A stretch of 7,592 nucleotides of DNA from Clostridiaceae bacterium (GTDB taxonomy: Bacteria > Bacillota > Clostridia > Oscillospirales > Acutalibacteraceae). Positions 1 through 5,333 of the stretch are shown here, piece by piece. Position numbers and translations under genes: made by a program. How positions within the stretch are numbered: position 1 is the first letter of the stretch; each line of letters opens with the position of its first letter. The notes below the pieces were generated by a model. The model was not told where the DNA came from, ran no database searches, and saw only the letters and a list, made by a program, of their open reading frames with translations. Location of the stretch: assembly GCA_904501675.1 (NCBI GenBank), contig CAJGCL010000094.1:1-7592 (forward strand), read 5' to 3'.

Positions 1-947
1 ATAAGCTTTCTGAGGAAGTCAGCAACCTGACCTTCATCTGTAATATCAGAAACCTCTGCTTTAAGATAATTCATCATTTCTGCAACCTTAAGGTTAGCAC
101 CACCATGGCGAGGACCCTTAAGAGAGCCTATACCGGCAGAAATCGCTGCATATGTATCTGTTCCGCTTGAGGAGAGCACTCTTGTTGCAAAAGCAGAGTT
201 GTTACCGCCACCGTGCTCAGCATGAAGAATCATACAGATATCGAGAAGCTTCGCTTCCTCGTCTGTAAACTTGCGGTTCGAACGTGTATTGTAAAGAATT
301 GTTTCTGCTGTTGAAAGCTCAGGCTTAACAGGGTGAAGATACATACTCTTTTTAAGGTAGTATCTGCGCTTTACCTGATAAGCATATGTCATAATTGTTG
401 GAAGCTGAGCTATAAGCTGAACGCTCTGACGAAGAACATTTTCAATTGAAATATCGTCAGGATTATCGTCGTACGAATAAAGTGAAAGCACGCTTCTTTC
501 AAGCTTGTTCATAATGTTTGGTGAAGGGGCTTTCATAATCATATCTTCAATAAAATCTTCAGGAAGCTCACGGCATTCACCAAGAATTTTATTGAACTTC
601 TTCAACTGATCTGCTGTTGGAAGATGTCCGAAAAGAAGAAGCCATGCAGTTTCTTCATAACCGAAGCGGTTATCTTTAATACATCCATCAACAATGTCGT
701 TAATATTTACACCGCGGTAAATAAGTTTACCATCAACAGGCTTACGCTCGCCATCGTCAATATAATAACCTTCAACAGAGCAAACCTTTGTAAGTCCTGC
801 CATAACACCGCTTCCATCGCGGTTTCTAAGGCCTCTTTTAACCTCAAATCTGTCAAAATAATCGGGACTTATGGAGCTGTATTCTTTTAATTCCTGACAA
901 AGCGCAGAAAATTCACCTTCCGCTACAGGCTTTATGTATGAATGCAT
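1..947 (-). CDS. gltA: Citrate synthase, N-terminal 315 residues (3' end beyond window)
   Basis: Condenses acetyl-CoA and oxaloacetate to citrate in the cytoplasm, the entry step of the oxidative arm of the TCA cycle; in clostridia this often feeds 2-oxoglutarate and glutamate synthesis. The reading frame (MHSYIKPVAEGEF...) contains both family histidine motifs: LHAEHGGGNNSAFATR with the first active-site His at residue 242, and LKGPRHGGAN with the second at residue 281. The third catalytic residue, an Asp about 55 residues further on, lies beyond the left edge, as do roughly 120-140 residues of the usual 430-450. The HAEHGGGNNSAF variant is the form I associate with Gram-positive anaerobes rather than the proteobacterial HADHEQNAST form. 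The start at 947 is supported by AAGGAG (960-955) seven nt upstream and by a strong promoter at 1031-1003. A 2-methylcitrate synthase activity cannot be excluded from these motifs. Confidence 0.95.
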   Translation of the reverse strand, partial: MHSYIKPVAEGEFSALCQELKEYSSISPDYFDRFEVKRGLRNRDGSGVMAGLTKVCSVEGYYIDDGERKPVDGKLIYRGVNINDIVDGCIKDNRFGYEETAWLLLFGHLPTADQLKKFNKILGECRELPEDFIEDMIMKAPSPNIMNKLERSVLSLYSYDDNPDDISIENVLRQSVQLIAQLPTIMTYAYQVKRRYYLKKSMYLHPVKPELSTAETILYNTRSNRKFTDEEAKLLDICMILHAEHGGGNNSAFATRVLSSSGTDTYAAISAGIGSLKGPRHGGANLKVAEMMNYLKAEVSDITDEGQVADFLRKL

Positions 948-975
948 ATTATCACTCCTTACTATCTTTCTTATG

Positions 976-1004
976 TCATACCGCTAAATAATAATTCATA
1001 TTAT
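976..1004 (+). promoter_or_regulatory. Candidate sigma-E-type sporulation promoter of the spoIID-like gene
   Basis: TCATACC (976-982) and CATATTAT (997-1004) are 14 bp apart. As I remember it, the B. subtilis mother-cell sigma-E consensus is KMATATT, 14-15 bp, CATACAMT; these give 5/7 and 6/8 matches at the right spacing. No convincing sigma-A promoter is visible on this strand in the spacer. spoIID is a known sigma-E target in B. subtilis, so context agrees. The DNA is AT-rich, so a chance match is possible. The site overlaps the opposite-strand citrate synthase promoter. Confidence 0.4.
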
Positions 1005-1031
1005 TTTATAACATATCAGCTTTAATGTCAA
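1003..1031 (-). promoter_or_regulatory. Sigma-A-type promoter of the citrate synthase gene
   Basis: On the minus strand a perfect TTGACA -35 (1031-1026) is followed by a 17-bp spacer and TAAAAT (1008-1003), a 5/6 match to the -10 consensus. An overlapping TATAAA gives a 15-bp spacer. Transcription would start near 997, leaving a leader of about 50 nt before the AAGGAG site. I see no operator palindrome or attenuator in that leader. Confidence 0.8.
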
Positions 1032-1064
1032 TAAAACTTTAAGAAAATAAAGGATAGTGATTAT

Positions 1065-2048
1065 ATGAAAAACTACTTGATTTTAATACTTTTTTGTGCA
1101 ATTTCCATTCTTTTTATACCTTTGGCTATGGCAGAGCCCTCCTCTGCACCCGAAAACACTACCCAGCTTACCACCGAACAAACTACAGTTACTGATAATC
1201 AACAAACAAAATCTCCTGAAACTATTTCTGTTTTCAGGACTGTAAATAACAAAGCAGAAAAGATAACATTTTTTGAATATGTATGCGGTAGCGTTGCAGC
1301 CGAAATGCCTCTCGCCTACAACGAAGAAGCGTTGAAAGCCCAAGCCGTTGCTTGCTACACCAACGCCCTCAGGCAAAAGAATCTTGGAACAGAAAAAAAC
1401 GGCGATATATCTGATGATACTACAGTTCACCAAGGGTATATTGATGCTGACCAAAGAAAAGAAAAATGGGGCAAGGATTTTGAAAAATATGAGAAAAAAC
1501 TGCAGAAGGCAGTTGAAGATGTTGAGGGCGAAGCGCTTTACTATAAAAATCAGCTATGCGTTGCTGCATTCTGCGCTATTTCAAACGGGAAAACAGAAGA
1601 TGCAGAGAACCTTTGGGGTACAAAGGTGCCTTATCTTGTTAGCGTAGATAGCGAAGGAGATACACTCTCCCCTACATATACTTCAACAGTTTCGTTTTCT
1701 AAAAACGAGTTTATAAAAATTGCAGAAAAACTGGGATCAGATAAAGAGAAACTTTCAGATTTAAAAACCTCAGTTAAAATCACAAAAAAATCACTTTCAG
1801 GAACAGTTTTGAAAATCACCGTTGGCGGTAAAGAATTGACGGGAGAAGAAATACGAAAAGCCTTTTCCTTAAGAAGTCCCACATTTACTGTAAAAACAAC
1901 AAAAAATGCCGTAACCTTCAATGTTTCAGGTTACGGACACGGAATAGGCATGAGCCAGTATGGTGCAAATTATCTTGCAGAAAACGGCTATAGCTACAAG
2001 GATATTTTAGAGCATTATTATAGCGGAACGAAAATAATTAAAAAATAG
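1065..2048 (+). CDS. spoIID: SpoIID/LytB-family protein (stage II sporulation protein D, lytic transglycosylase)
   Basis: SpoIID cleaves peptidoglycan glycan strands in the septum and, with SpoIIP and SpoIIM, drives engulfment of the forespore. Residues 1-23 are a hydrophobic signal sequence or anchor with AMA before a possible cleavage site. Residues 24-52 are a Ser/Thr/Pro/Gln-rich linker, and the SpoIID domain fills about 53-327. The catalytic Glu is expected at E80 in the CGSVAAEMP motif, followed by EALKAQAVACYTNAL. Further marks are AISNGKTE (171-178) with LWGTKVPYLVSV, the SLRSPTF segment (268-274), the signature GYGHGIGMSQYGA (289-301) and the closing YKDILEHYYSGTKI. The 327-residue length fits SpoIID. 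The start has AAAGGA 10 nt upstream. The gene stands alone between a divergent gltA and a convergent operon, not in the usual murA-spoIID-spoIIQ setting, so it may be a SpoIID paralogue or LytB-type protein. Confidence 0.88.
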   Translation: MKNYLILILFCAISILFIPLAMAEPSSAPENTTQLTTEQTTVTDNQQTKSPETISVFRTVNNKAEKITFFEYVCGSVAAEMPLAYNEEALKAQAVACYTNALRQKNLGTEKNGDISDDTTVHQGYIDADQRKEKWGKDFEKYEKKLQKAVEDVEGEALYYKNQLCVAAFCAISNGKTEDAENLWGTKVPYLVSVDSEGDTLSPTYTSTVSFSKNEFIKIAEKLGSDKEKLSDLKTSVKITKKSLSGTVLKITVGGKELTGEEIRKAFSLRSPTFTVKTTKNAVTFNVSGYGHGIGMSQYGANYLAENGYSYKDILEHYYSGTKIIKK

Positions 2049-2060
2049 CTACAGTATTAC

Positions 2061-2113
2061 AAAAAGTGTCTGCGTCGCAATTATACGCTTCGCAGACACC
2101 TTGGTTTATTTTG
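2061..2113. terminator. Bidirectional Rho-independent terminator between convergent genes
   Basis: A perfect 9-bp stem GTGTCTGCG/CGCAGACAC (2066-2074 and 2091-2099) encloses a 16-nt loop. On the plus strand it is followed by a T-rich tail (TTGGTTTATTTT), serving the spoIID-like gene. On the minus strand it is followed by TTTTT (2065-2061), serving the fucosidase operon. Confidence 0.85.
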
Positions 2114-2122
2114 CACTAAACT

Positions 2123-3160
2123 TTATTTATCCATTCCCGCTACTTTTCTTAATATCTCAATTGATGGTCCCGGTATTCTTCCAAGATGGTCGGGACCTAC
2201 ATTTATAAGGTAATTTATGCCTAAATCATTAAGGTGCTTTTTGTTTTTATAAAGCTCCTCGGGTGATTTCCAGTTGTGGTCGCGGTATGAAAAGCCCCAT
2301 GAATTATTAAGGGTACAGGCAGATTCATACAACCCGTATTTACTTGGCTTAAAGCCGTCGATGCTCTGGTAGTTTATGCTGCTTTCAGGAACTGAACACA
2401 GCTTTTCCCATTCCTCTTTACATTTAGGAATTTCATTATCTCCGAGAGAAACATAGTCATACGCACCATTGCCAAGACGAGAATTGATAAGGCAATCAGG
2501 CTGTAAGCGTTTAACAGTATCATAAATACGCTTGCTCTGTTCACCTGTCAATGTCATAGGCACATCAAACCACGCGAGGAAAACATCGCCGTAGTTTGTC
2601 ATAATCTCCTCAACCTGAGGAAGAATTTTGTTTTCAAAACAGATTGAAAAATCCTTTTCTTCAGGATTTGGAAAATCCCAGCTGTTATCCCAGGTTACCC
2701 CTGAGCAACCGATATGGTTTGAAAGGTAGCCACCGCCATGCTTTTCGTGCCAGTCTAAATCCTGTGAATAATAAAAACCAAGCTTTATACCATACTTCTG
2801 ACAGGCTTCTGCAAGCTCTCCGATTATATCTCTTTTAAATGGTGTAGCGTCTACCACGTTATATTTATCAACCTTGGAATGAAAAAGAGCGAAACCGTCA
2901 TGATGCTTTGTTGTAACAACAAAGTATTTCATTCCGCATTCCTTTGCAAGAGAAATTATTTCATCTGCATTAAAATATATAGGGTTAAAAACCTTTGCCA
3001 GCTGCTCATATTCCTTAGTAGGAATTGCAAAATGGGAGCCTATCCATTCGGCATAGTTATCACCGAATTTACCTTTATATTCACCGCCAAGAATGGAATA
3101 AAGACCAAAATGCATCATCATTCCATAACCTGCGTTTTTAAAAAAATCAACGTTGTTCAT
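2123..3160 (-). CDS. GH29 alpha-L-fucosidase, single catalytic domain, cytoplasmic
   Basis: Predicted to remove terminal alpha-L-fucose from fucosylated oligosaccharides by a retaining mechanism. GH29 landmarks appear in order: MHFGLYS (17-22, substrate His17), AEWIGSHF (Trp39), KHHDGFALFHS (His86-His87), GFYYSQDLDWH, LAWFDVP with the nucleophile expected at Asp199 two residues after Trp197, INSRLGNGAYDY (Arg228), YESACTLNNSWGF (279 onward) and the domain-closing NVGPDHLGRIPGP. Glu243 and Glu279 are the visible acid/base candidates. At 345 residues it stops right after the (beta/alpha)8 barrel and lacks the C-terminal beta-sandwich of most GH29 enzymes (about 450-600 residues). There is no signal peptide, so it should act inside the cell on imported glycans. 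The ATG at 3160 is chosen because AGGTGA (3170-3165) precedes it; an in-frame ATG at 3184 has no such site and lies inside the upstream gene. It follows the GNAT gene by 11 bp and is probably co-transcribed. Confidence 0.88.
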   Translation of the reverse strand: MNNVDFFKNAGYGMMMHFGLYSILGGEYKGKFGDNYAEWIGSHFAIPTKEYEQLAKVFNPIYFNADEIISLAKECGMKYFVVTTKHHDGFALFHSKVDKYNVVDATPFKRDIIGELAEACQKYGIKLGFYYSQDLDWHEKHGGGYLSNHIGCSGVTWDNSWDFPNPEEKDFSICFENKILPQVEEIMTNYGDVFLAWFDVPMTLTGEQSKRIYDTVKRLQPDCLINSRLGNGAYDYVSLGDNEIPKCKEEWEKLCSVPESSINYQSIDGFKPSKYGLYESACTLNNSWGFSYRDHNWKSPEELYKNKKHLNDLGINYLINVGPDHLGRIPGPSIEILRKVAGMDK

Positions 3161-3164
3161 TTTA

Positions 3165-3170
3165 TCACCT
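3165..3170 (-). promoter_or_regulatory. Ribosome binding site setting the fucosidase start
   Basis: AGGTGA lies four nt before the ATG at 3160, within the 11-nt gap after the GNAT stop codon (3174-3172). It decides for the shorter product over the ATG at 3184. Confidence 0.7.
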
Positions 3171-3171
3171 G

Positions 3172-4332
3172 TTATATTGACCATAAACTATCTGTAAAAT
3201 GCGTTGGACGGTGAGGGAAGGCTCTGAATAAATCGTCTGCATCGCCTTTAATTTCAACACCATCTATGAAAACCGCGGTCTGTGCCGAATGACCTTCACC
3301 TGCAAGGAGAAGCCTTGCCGCTGCAGGCGCAGTAAGAGAAATATCGTAATCACCGTCAAATCTTTGAGTAACGATTGCTTTACCATTCTCATATTCAACG
3401 TCAAATATACCTTTATTCTGCTCTAAATCATCAAGGCTTAATATGCTGAATTTTCCATATTCTTGTGGATATTCATTATTTTCAAGGAGTTTTTTAAGGT
3501 TATATATTCTCGCCGCAATACTGCCGCTATACTCGTATTTTACGCCATCAATTCTGTCAACAAGGCAAGAGAAATGCGAGCCCTGATACTGCTTGTTTAC
3601 AACAAGAGTTTTTACGATGCCGTCGTAGTTGCGCAAAAAGCCGATAATTCCTTTAAGCGCATCTGGAGTAAGAACAAACAATTCCTTTACGACAAGCTCA
3701 TCGGGACGATTTACAACAAAACGAACATATCCGTCTGCTATGCCTGATGTATTGCGGTGAATGTATGTATATTCTGCATTTTCAAGAGATTTGTGGCAGA
3801 AAAGCCTTTCATCTTGTCTGATTGTAGTAAGATTTTCTTTTAAAGCGCATTTATTATACAATTCGCAAAGCTCAGCGAACTGCTCACATGTATAAAGCTC
3901 AACGTCATTGTTGCGTGGAATATGGTGAAGATTATTAAAAGGAACTTTGATTGCGAATGTACGGTTAAGATTTGCATAACCGAATTTTTCATAATATGAA
4001 ATTGAAAAAGGAGAAAGGAAGCCTATCACAATATCGTTTTCAACGGCTCTTTTTCCGATTTCATCAAACATTACCCTTACCCCGCCCATTCTGCGGCACT
4101 CAGGCTGACTGCATATGCCGTCAAGAACAAGCATATTTATAGGGTTTCCACAGTAATTACACTTTAAATTGAATACTTCCATACCTGCAATAAGCTTGCC
4201 TTCGTGGAAAGCCCCAAGAACAGGCATTTCAACTTCCTTATCCACTTCTTTATCGAATTTCCAGATAAATGATGCGGCAGACACCTTAAGATAATCTACA
4301 GCTTCTTCAGGTTTTATAAATCTTACTTCCAT
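3172..4332 (-). CDS. Eis-like GNAT N-acetyltransferase (GNAT-GNAT-SCP2 architecture)
   Basis: A 386-residue protein with the layout of the Eis family: an N-terminal GNAT domain (about 1-130), a second degenerate GNAT-like domain (about 135-280) and a C-terminal SCP2-like domain (about 285-386). The acetyl-CoA pyrophosphate loop is seen at residues 69-86, in VLDGICSQPECRRMGGVRVM, with RRMGGV as the core. SYYEKFGY (112-119) matches the region holding the general-acid Tyr of Mycobacterium tuberculosis Eis (Tyr126 there). Eis acetylates amines of aminoglycosides at several positions; most clostridial relatives have unknown substrates, so drug modification is not implied. The start at 4332 follows AGGAG (4344-4340) with a 7-nt spacing. 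A further upstream ATG at 4377 lies within the promoter, upstream of the expected transcription start, and cannot be used. It is first gene of a two-gene operon with the fucosidase; no functional link between them is obvious. Confidence 0.85.
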   Translation of the reverse strand: MEVRFIKPEEAVDYLKVSAASFIWKFDKEVDKEVEMPVLGAFHEGKLIAGMEVFNLKCNYCGNPINMLVLDGICSQPECRRMGGVRVMFDEIGKRAVENDIVIGFLSPFSISYYEKFGYANLNRTFAIKVPFNNLHHIPRNNDVELYTCEQFAELCELYNKCALKENLTTIRQDERLFCHKSLENAEYTYIHRNTSGIADGYVRFVVNRPDELVVKELFVLTPDALKGIIGFLRNYDGIVKTLVVNKQYQGSHFSCLVDRIDGVKYEYSGSIAARIYNLKKLLENNEYPQEYGKFSILSLDDLEQNKGIFDVEYENGKAIVTQRFDGDYDISLTAPAAARLLLAGEGHSAQTAVFIDGVEIKGDADDLFRAFPHRPTHFTDSLWSI

Positions 4333-4339
4333 AATCGTT

Positions 4340-4344
4340 CTCCT
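4340..4344 (-). promoter_or_regulatory. Ribosome binding site setting the GNAT start
   Basis: AGGAG sits seven nt before the ATG at 4332. The promoter -10 lies only about 20 bp further upstream, so the leader is about 25 nt and has no room for a riboswitch. Confidence 0.8.
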
Positions 4345-4363
4345 AAAAATTCTTGTTATTTTT

Positions 4364-4391
4364 ATTATACCAAGCATTTGAAAAAATTCAA
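4364..4391 (-). promoter_or_regulatory. Extended -10 promoter of the GNAT-fucosidase operon
   Basis: On the minus strand TTGAAT (4391-4386), a 16-bp spacer and a perfect TATAAT (4369-4364) preceded by TGG form an extended -10 promoter. A hairpin at 4397-4431 abuts its upstream edge. Confidence 0.8.
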
Positions 4392-4396
4392 TACGG

Positions 4397-4431
4397 GAGA
4401 TTTGAAATCAGGATTGTCGGTTTCAAGTCTC
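4397..4431. repeat. 13-bp inverted repeat upstream of the GNAT promoter
   Basis: GAGATTTGAAATC (4397-4409) pairs with GGTTTCAAGTCTC (4419-4431) through 13 pairs including two G-T wobbles, around a 9-nt loop. The right arm is the same CAAGTCTC motif that ends the repeat units at 4421-4678, so this may be the decayed edge of that element. It ends 5 bp from the -35 of the GNAT promoter and could be an operator or an upstream terminator arm. Confidence 0.55.
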
Positions 4432-4445
4432 GCCACTTTCGAGGT

Positions 4446-4486
4446 AAAAAAAATTAAGCATAGCCCGAAAGGCTATGCTTAATTTT
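4446..4486 (-). terminator. Terminator-like hairpin of unit A
   Basis: AAAATTAAGCATAGCC (4450-4465) and its exact complement (4471-4486) form a 16-bp stem with a 5-nt loop. On the minus strand the T run reaches 4446. The geometry equals that of the terminator after the real tRNA gene, but no gene precedes this copy directly except the tRNA fragment. Confidence 0.75.
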
Positions 4487-4506
4487 GGTCCGAGTGACGA
4501 GACTTG
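4482..4506 (-). repeat. 25-bp direct repeat of the tRNA-Pro 3' end, left copy (att-like)
   Basis: This copy is identical to 4654-4678 over 25 bp: 21 nt of the tRNA 3' end plus four further bases. Identity begins inside the T-loop, the usual place for tyrosine-integrase crossover sites, and stops abruptly on both sides. The two copies are only 172 bp apart and no integrase gene is in the window, so an attachment-site reading is a hypothesis. Confidence 0.6.
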
Positions 4507-4594
4507 CTCGGCGACTCTGTCGCCGACACGCACACGTCAGCGAAAACAGTCCACCGGACTGTTTTCTTCCGCATAGCAGGCTATGCTCCCTCCT
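4507..4594. repeat. 88-bp GC-richer spacer with three perfect hairpins
   Basis: Between units A and B lie TCGGCGAC/GTCGCCGA (4508-4515 and 4519-4526, 3-nt loop), GAAAACAGTCC/GGACTGTTTTC (4542-4552 and 4556-4566, 3-nt loop) and GCATAGC/GCTATGC (4571-4577 and 4580-4586). Base composition is clearly richer in G and C than the surrounding genes. I see no credible gene here. Its translated frames resemble short hypothetical proteins that I recall recurring next to tRNA genes in gut Firmicutes, which suggests a dispersed repeat. Confidence 0.6.
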
Positions 4595-4657
4595 TTTCAA
4601 GTCTCGCCCCTTTTGAGATAAAAAAATATGATGTAGCCAAAAGGCTACATCATATTT

Positions 4658-4678
<21 letters not shown>
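4595..4678 (-). repeat. Repeat unit B: joined to the intact tRNA-Pro gene
   Basis: Same plan as unit A: on the minus strand, the tRNA 3' end from the T-loop, a 16-bp stem with T run, then AGGGGCGAGACTTGAA, which is the inverted T-arm. Here the tRNA portion belongs to the complete gene at 4658-4733. The outer arms pair over 16 positions with one wobble and one mismatch. Confidence 0.8.
4619..4658 (-). terminator. Rho-independent terminator of tRNA-Pro
   Basis: Starting at the final A of the encoded CCA, a perfect 16-bp stem (4658-4643 with 4638-4623, AAAA loop on the plus strand) runs into a T7 run on the minus strand (4626-4620). It sits directly on the mature 3' end, so 3' processing would have to open the stem base or trim into it. 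Confidence 0.85.
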
Positions 4679-4733
<55 letters not shown>

Positions 4734-4745
4734 ATAACGCAAAAC

Positions 4746-4774
4746 ATAATATCACATATAGATATATTTTGCAA
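4746..4774 (-). promoter_or_regulatory. Promoter of the tRNA-Pro gene
   Basis: TTGCAA (4774-4769), a 17-bp spacer and TATTAT (4751-4746) preceded by TGA form a good extended -10 promoter on the minus strand. The predicted start is about 6-7 nt before the mature 5' end, so RNase P would remove only a very short leader. No terminator is visible between the S-component gene and this promoter, so read-through from the upstream operon is possible. Confidence 0.7.
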
Positions 4775-4796
4775 GGTTTTTTTAGAATTTAGAAAC

Positions 4797-5333
4797 TTAC
4801 TTATTATTGAGAAAATTTGCCTTTTCAAGCGCTATAACTACCACAGGAATAAGAAGAATTTGAACAATTATTCCGGGAATTGCATTAAGCACTGCCCCTG
4901 CCCAGAAAGCAGACCAGCCGAACTTACTGAAATCAAAACCCAACAATACGATTCGTGCTATTCCCCATACGATTCTACCTGTAACCATTGCTCCGGCAAG
5001 GGAAACATATATGTAAGGTTTCTTCTTGGGCAAGGCGTTATATAACAGCCCTGCTGCAAGACCATATGTGCCCAGCTCAAACGCCATACATATTGCTGTG
5101 GGAAACATAGGGGGCATTGTCATAATAAGTGAACGGAGCAACGGTGAAATAACGCCGACCAACAAACCCCATGGCGCCCCACAAATGAATCCGCAAAGGA
5201 TTACAGGAATATGCATAGGGCAAAGCATATCGCCTATTTTCTCTATCTGCATTGTAAAAAACGGGAGCACAAACGCTAATGCTGTAAACATTGCTGAAAG
5301 AGTTATTTTTTGTATAACTTTCTTATCCTTCAT
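4797..5333 (-). CDS. ECF-type transporter S component (substrate unresolved)
   Basis: A 178-residue integral membrane protein with about six hydrophobic segments (roughly 8-27, 37-52, 55-72, 77-100, 106-130 and 142-170), the size and layout of the substrate-binding S component of energy-coupling factor importers. Typical features are the short charged N-terminus, the CPMHIPVILCGFICG segment (38-52), ISPLLRSLI, the FPTAICMAFELGTYGL stretch and a final helix of the AVLNAIPGIIVQILLIP kind. S components bind vitamins, their precursors or similar small molecules and need a separate EcfA-EcfA'-EcfT module, which is not in this window and is usually shared and encoded elsewhere. The start codon overlaps the stop of the GPH symporter gene as ATGA, with AAAGG about 9 nt upstream, so the two are translationally coupled. 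I cannot name the substrate from sequence. Confidence 0.82.
   Translation of the reverse strand: MKDKKVIQKITLSAMFTALAFVLPFFTMQIEKIGDMLCPMHIPVILCGFICGAPWGLLVGVISPLLRSLIMTMPPMFPTAICMAFELGTYGLAAGLLYNALPKKKPYIYVSLAGAMVTGRIVWGIARIVLLGFDFSKFGWSAFWAGAVLNAIPGIIVQILLIPVVVIALEKANFLNNK

Larger units (their letters stand above)
4421..4506 (-). repeat. Repeat unit A: tRNA-Pro 3' end plus terminator-like hairpin plus inverted T-arm
   Basis: Read on the minus strand, the unit starts with 21 nt identical to the 3' end of the tRNA-Pro gene (T-loop to CCA, 4506-4486). It continues through a 16-bp hairpin with a T8 run and ends with AGTGGCGAGACTTG, the inverted copy of its own beginning (14 positions, one T-C difference that still allows a G-U pair). 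Unit B (4595-4678) has the same order and nearly the same length (84 against 86 bp), but the hairpin stem sequence differs. No other part of a tRNA gene is present in unit A. Confidence 0.8.

Noticed and set aside
624..890. An 88-codon plus-strand frame opposite citrate synthase.
   Set aside because: It is the antisense shadow of a gene with clear family motifs, and has no start signals.
3161..3184. Upstream ATG (3184) for the fucosidase.
   Set aside because: It overlaps the end of the GNAT gene without a Shine-Dalgarno site, while the ATG at 3160 has AGGTGA at good spacing.
4333..4377. Upstream ATG (4377) for the GNAT gene.
   Set aside because: It lies between the -35 and -10 elements, upstream of the expected transcription start, and lacks a ribosome binding site.
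4479..4574. A 31-codon minus-strand frame (starting MRKKTVRWTVF) with AAAGGAGGG at 4596-4588 upstream.
   Set aside because: The spacing to the ATG is 14 nt, the ATG lies in a hairpin stem, and the frame crosses two further hairpins and the tRNA fragment before stopping in terminator A. The coding pattern is explained by the palindromes. It is worth reconsidering only if ribosome profiling shows a signal.
4734..4796. A terminator after the S-component gene.
   Set aside because: The 63-bp gap contains the tRNA promoter but no stem-loop with a T run; the TTTAGAATTTAGAAAC stretch is a short direct repeat, not an inverted one.
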